Origin: Planctomycetales bacterium
GTDB taxonomy: Bacteria; Planctomycetota; Phycisphaerae; SM23-33
DNA: 7,588 bases
Assembly: GCA_030631085.1 (NCBI GenBank)
Contig: DAOVLV010000077.1
Location: forward strand, 1-7,588
Direction of reading: 5' to 3'
The notes beneath the pieces are model-generated. The model saw only the letters and a list, made by a program, of their open reading frames with translations, made no database searches and was not told the origin of the DNA. Shown piece after piece: positions 5,892 to 7,588 of the stretch (within the stretch, counting starts at the first letter, position 1; each line of letters opens with the position of its first letter). The position numbers were made by a program, and so were the translations under genes.

Positions 5892-6266
5892 ATGCCCAGA
5901 CCCAGATTACAACGGATAATATCGGCCCAGCCGGTCGTTACGGTTTATAAGCCGGTTGGCGTACCCGTCGGCTCTCTTGAGTGGGTCAATCTTACGCTTG
6001 ATGAGTTCGAGGCGATCAGATTGATTGATGACGAGGGTTTGGACCAGGAGGCGGCTGCGGGGCAAATGGGCATTTCCCGCCCGACGGTAACGCGGATATT
6101 GGCTTCTGCCCGGGGCAAAATTGCCCGGTTCCTCACGCACGGCCATGCTCTTCTGATCCAGGGCGGTCCGGTTATTCCCCAGGCCGGGCGTGGACAGGGA
6201 AGAGGCGGGGGGTTTGGCCGTGGTCGCGGCGGACGTGGACGCGGAAAAGGAAGAATGGGGATATGA
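5892..6266 (+). CDS. DUF134 (UPF0251) helix-turn-helix protein with Gly/Arg-rich tail
   Basis: A 124-residue predicted DNA-binding protein. It opens with the family signature MPRPR, then VYKPVGVPVGSLEWVNLTLD (about 18-37) and a sigma-region-4-like helix-turn-helix: LDEFEAIRLIDDEGLDQEAA (36-55) and AGQMGISRPTVTRILASARG (56-75), where SRPTVTRIL is the likely recognition helix. LLIQGG (88-92) ends the conserved domain. Residues 98-124 are a low-complexity GRGRGGRGRGKGRMG tail, positively charged and probably disordered. Related families often carry a NifX/NafY-type domain at this point; none is present here. It is first in an operon: its TGA overlaps the ATG of the DUF89 gene (ATGA). The ribosome-binding site upstream is weak (ACGAGAT). 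Regulatory targets are unknown; its own promoter palindrome is the obvious candidate. Confidence 0.9.
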   Translation: MPRPRLQRIISAQPVVTVYKPVGVPVGSLEWVNLTLDEFEAIRLIDDEGLDQEAAAGQMGISRPTVTRILASARGKIARFLTHGHALLIQGGPVIPQAGRGQGRGGGFGRGRGGRGRGKGRMGI

Positions 6267-7153
6267 AAACGTTTTTCGATTGCATTCCGTGTTTTGTCCG
6301 CCAGTCGCTGGACTCGGTTCGGATGACGACGACTGACGAGGCGATCCACGAACGGCTGCTGCGCGAGGTCCTGCGAAGTCTTGCCGAGATGGACATGCGC
6401 CAGTCGCCGCCGGCAATGGCCAAACGCATCCACCGGATTATTCGGGAGATGACCGGCCAAGCCGACCCGTACCACGACGCCAAGGAGCGATTCAATCGGT
6501 TGGCAATGGATATTTATCCTGAACTCGCCGCGCGGGTCGAGCGTTCGGCGAATCCGCTCGAAACGGCTGTTCGTCTGGCGATTGCCGGTAATGTCATAGA
6601 TATGGGCGTGAACCATAACCTGAGCGACGAACATGTCCACGAGGGTATCGACCATGCTCTGGACGCGCCGTTTGAGGCCGACATGGCGGCATTCGGCGAA
6701 GCGACTTCGAACGCGGGCGACATCCTCTATCTCGCCGACAACGCGGGCGAGATCGTCTTTGACCGGCTGCTGATAAAGCAGTTGTCAGCCGAGAAGGTAA
6801 CGGTCGTGGTCAAGGGTTCGCCGATCATAAACGACGCCACAATGGAAGACGCCGAAACGACCGGCCTGACCGAACTGGTGAAAGTTATCGATAACGGTTC
6901 GGACGCGCCGGGCACGATTCTTGAAGATTGCAGCGACGATTTTCGACGGCGTTTCGACGAAGCGGACCTGGTCATCGCCAAGGGCCAGGGCAACTACGAG
7001 ACGCTCAGTGAGGCCGGCAGGGACATTTTTTTCATTCTCAAGGCCAAGTGTCCGGTAATTGCCAGAGATATTGGTTGCCATGTCGGCAGCCTGGTTTTGC
7101 GGCGGTCCCTCTCAACAATAACGAAAGAAGGTGATAGTCATGCCAAGAGGTAA
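6263..7153 (+). CDS. DUF89 family protein, predicted metal-dependent damage-control phosphatase
   Basis: A 296-residue cytoplasmic protein. Motifs of the DUF89 family are clear: an N-terminal CIPC (C7, C10) as in the archaeal/bacterial stand-alone subfamily, AGNVIDMG (108-115), LADNAGEIVFD (157-167, D159/N160 as likely metal ligands), VKGSPIINDATMEDA (183-197), DLVIAKGQGNYETL (235-248) and a C-terminal KCPVIARDIGCHVGSLVL (262-279). The family is known as Mn/Co/Ni-dependent phosphatases that remove damaged or side-product phosphometabolites; the substrate of this subfamily is not known to me. Length is normal. It overlaps the upstream DUF134 gene by 4 nt (ATGA) and the downstream gene by 14 nt, so translation is probably coupled across the operon. 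The last ~16 residues, past the family core, are hydrophilic and lie mostly over the next gene's ribosome-binding site and start. Confidence 0.92.
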   Translation: MKTFFDCIPCFVRQSLDSVRMTTTDEAIHERLLREVLRSLAEMDMRQSPPAMAKRIHRIIREMTGQADPYHDAKERFNRLAMDIYPELAARVERSANPLETAVRLAIAGNVIDMGVNHNLSDEHVHEGIDHALDAPFEADMAAFGEATSNAGDILYLADNAGEIVFDRLLIKQLSAEKVTVVVKGSPIINDATMEDAETTGLTELVKVIDNGSDAPGTILEDCSDDFRRRFDEADLVIAKGQGNYETLSEAGRDIFFILKAKCPVIARDIGCHVGSLVLRRSLSTITKEGDSHAKR

Positions 7154-7370
7154 CGGAACAGGCCCGGCGGGTGGTGGCGGACAAGGTAGCGGACAAGGCG
7201 GCGGACGCGGACGAGGGCAGGGACGCGGACGGATGGGCGGACCATTTGCCGCAGGAGCAGGCGGAGATTGCGTCTGCCCGAATTGCGGGAACAAGGCCCC
7301 CCATTTGGCAGGTCAGCCTTGTAATCAAAGGCCCTGCCCGAAGTGCGGAACGTTAATGACCAGAGCTTAG
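7140..7370 (+). CDS. small Gly/Arg-rich zinc-ribbon protein
   Basis: A 76-residue protein. It begins MPRGNGTGPAGGG, resembling the MPRG-rich N-terminus of DUF5320-like small proteins, continues with a GRGRGQGRGRMGG low-complexity stretch (22-34), and ends in a compact Cys-rich ribbon: C44, C46, C49 (CVCPNCG), C61, C66 and C69 (CPKCG), then TLMTRA. The two CPxCG knuckles are typical of zinc or iron binding. I recall similar small proteins near NifB/NifX-type iron-sulfur carriers, but the function is unknown. ATG 7140 is chosen because AAGGTGAT lies at proper spacing; a GTG at 7131 would add three residues and overlap this site. The start lies inside the DUF89 gene. Its Gly/Arg stretch is closely similar to the tail of the DUF134 protein, suggesting shared origin or a common partner. 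Confidence 0.8.
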   Translation: MPRGNGTGPAGGGGQGSGQGGGRGRGQGRGRMGGPFAAGAGGDCVCPNCGNKAPHLAGQPCNQRPCPKCGTLMTRA

Positions 7371-7393
7371 CAGTCCGTAACATCCAAAATGAT

Positions 7394-7496
7394 GGGTGCC
7401 ATGTTCTCGCCCGTAACGAAGTGAAGGGCGTGAACATGCTGTCGCGTGAACATGCCTACCCGCTTCGCGTGAAGGCATGGCACCCTGAACTTTTTT
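7394..7496 (+). terminator. branched hairpin with T6, terminator and repeat-like
   Basis: A perfect 10-bp outer stem GGGTGCCATG (7394-7403) with CATGGCACCC (7476-7485) encloses two hairpins: CATGTTC-CGCCC / GGGCG-GAACATG (7400-7438) and CATGCCT / AGGCATG (7451-7479). The CATG ends overlap, so the folds compete. TGAAC and six T residues (7491-7496) follow on the plus strand, fitting termination of the operon. CGTGAACATGC occurs twice (7429-7439, 7445-7455). It lies between convergent genes and may also stop the minus-strand gene. Confidence 0.55.
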
Positions 7497-7588
7497 CATC
7501 GGTTTGCGTGCCGCCGGAATGCCGCTCCCGCCAGAAGCCAACTGATTGTGAGCATCGTCGCCAAGGCCAGAATGGGTATCCAGGGAGC
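7496..7588 (-). CDS. C-terminal fragment of a probable membrane protein
   Basis: An open minus-strand frame enters from the right edge and ends at a TGA at 7496-7498. The 30 visible residues read APWIPILALATMLTI followed by SWLLAGAAFRRHANR. This is one hydrophobic helix ending in a basic tail, as in the last transmembrane segment of an inner-membrane protein such as an ABC-2 type permease. The fragment is too short to assign a family. The stop codon overlaps the T-run of the plus-strand terminator, as expected for convergent genes sharing one hairpin. Confidence 0.45.
   Translation of the reverse strand, partial: APWIPILALATMLTISWLLAGAAFRRHANR

Noticed and set aside
5907..6655. Proline/arginine-rich minus-strand frames opposite the DUF134 and DUF89 genes
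   Set aside because: They are shadows of the GGR-rich coding sequence and lie antisense to well-supported genes.
7353..7541. 62-residue minus-strand frame at the right end
   Set aside because: It spans the branched terminator. The neighbouring frame with a hydrophobic helix ending at 7496 is the more protein-like one.

Overview
The window looks like a chromosomal segment of a free-living bacterium of intermediate G+C. Several traits point to an uncultured Planctomycetota (Phycisphaerae-like) lineage: a class II ribonucleotide reductase with a TSCPD domain and a C-terminal zinc ribbon, a DUF134/DUF89/zinc-ribbon operon, and intergenic regions full of hairpin-forming repeats. This assignment is inferred from gene content and repeat style, not from a marker gene.

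Layout. Positions 1-161: promoter and 5' end of a minus-strand gene leaving the window; its start codon and best reading frame do not agree. Positions 220-862: two small minus-strand genes, a membrane-anchored protein of unknown function and a DUF167/YggU protein. Positions 881-1238: a repeat-rich spacer with a 270-bp inverted-repeat element. Positions 1240-1800: leuD (isopropylmalate isomerase small subunit), minus strand, with its own candidate promoter. Positions 1840-2080: an imperfect palindrome, then a compact minus-strand unit (promoter, two hairpins with the same C-rich loop, intrinsic terminator) that reads as a small RNA gene. Positions 2198-5215: nrdJ, the B12-dependent ribonucleotide reductase, minus strand. 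Positions 5216-5488: its long, structured leader, preceded by a promoter flanked and filled by two NrdR-box-like sites 16 bp apart. Positions 5489-5859: a non-coding spacer with a 33-bp-arm inverted repeat. Positions 5860-7370: a plus-strand operon of three overlapping genes, DUF134 regulator, DUF89 phosphatase-like protein and a small Gly/Arg-rich zinc-ribbon protein, driven by a good sigma70-type promoter with a perfect 8+8 bp palindrome over its start site. Positions 7394-7496: a branched hairpin/terminator between converging genes. Positions 7496-7588: the C-terminus of a minus-strand membrane protein.

How the genes relate. nrdJ supplies deoxyribonucleotides using adenosylcobalamin, and its upstream region has the layout expected for NrdR repression plus a possible RNA switch. 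leuD acts in leucine synthesis; its partner leuC is not in the window. The three-gene plus-strand operon is the most coherent little-described module: a predicted DNA-binding regulator, a predicted metal-dependent phosphatase with an N-terminal CxxC, and a Cys-rich protein, with translationally coupled starts and a likely autoregulatory operator.
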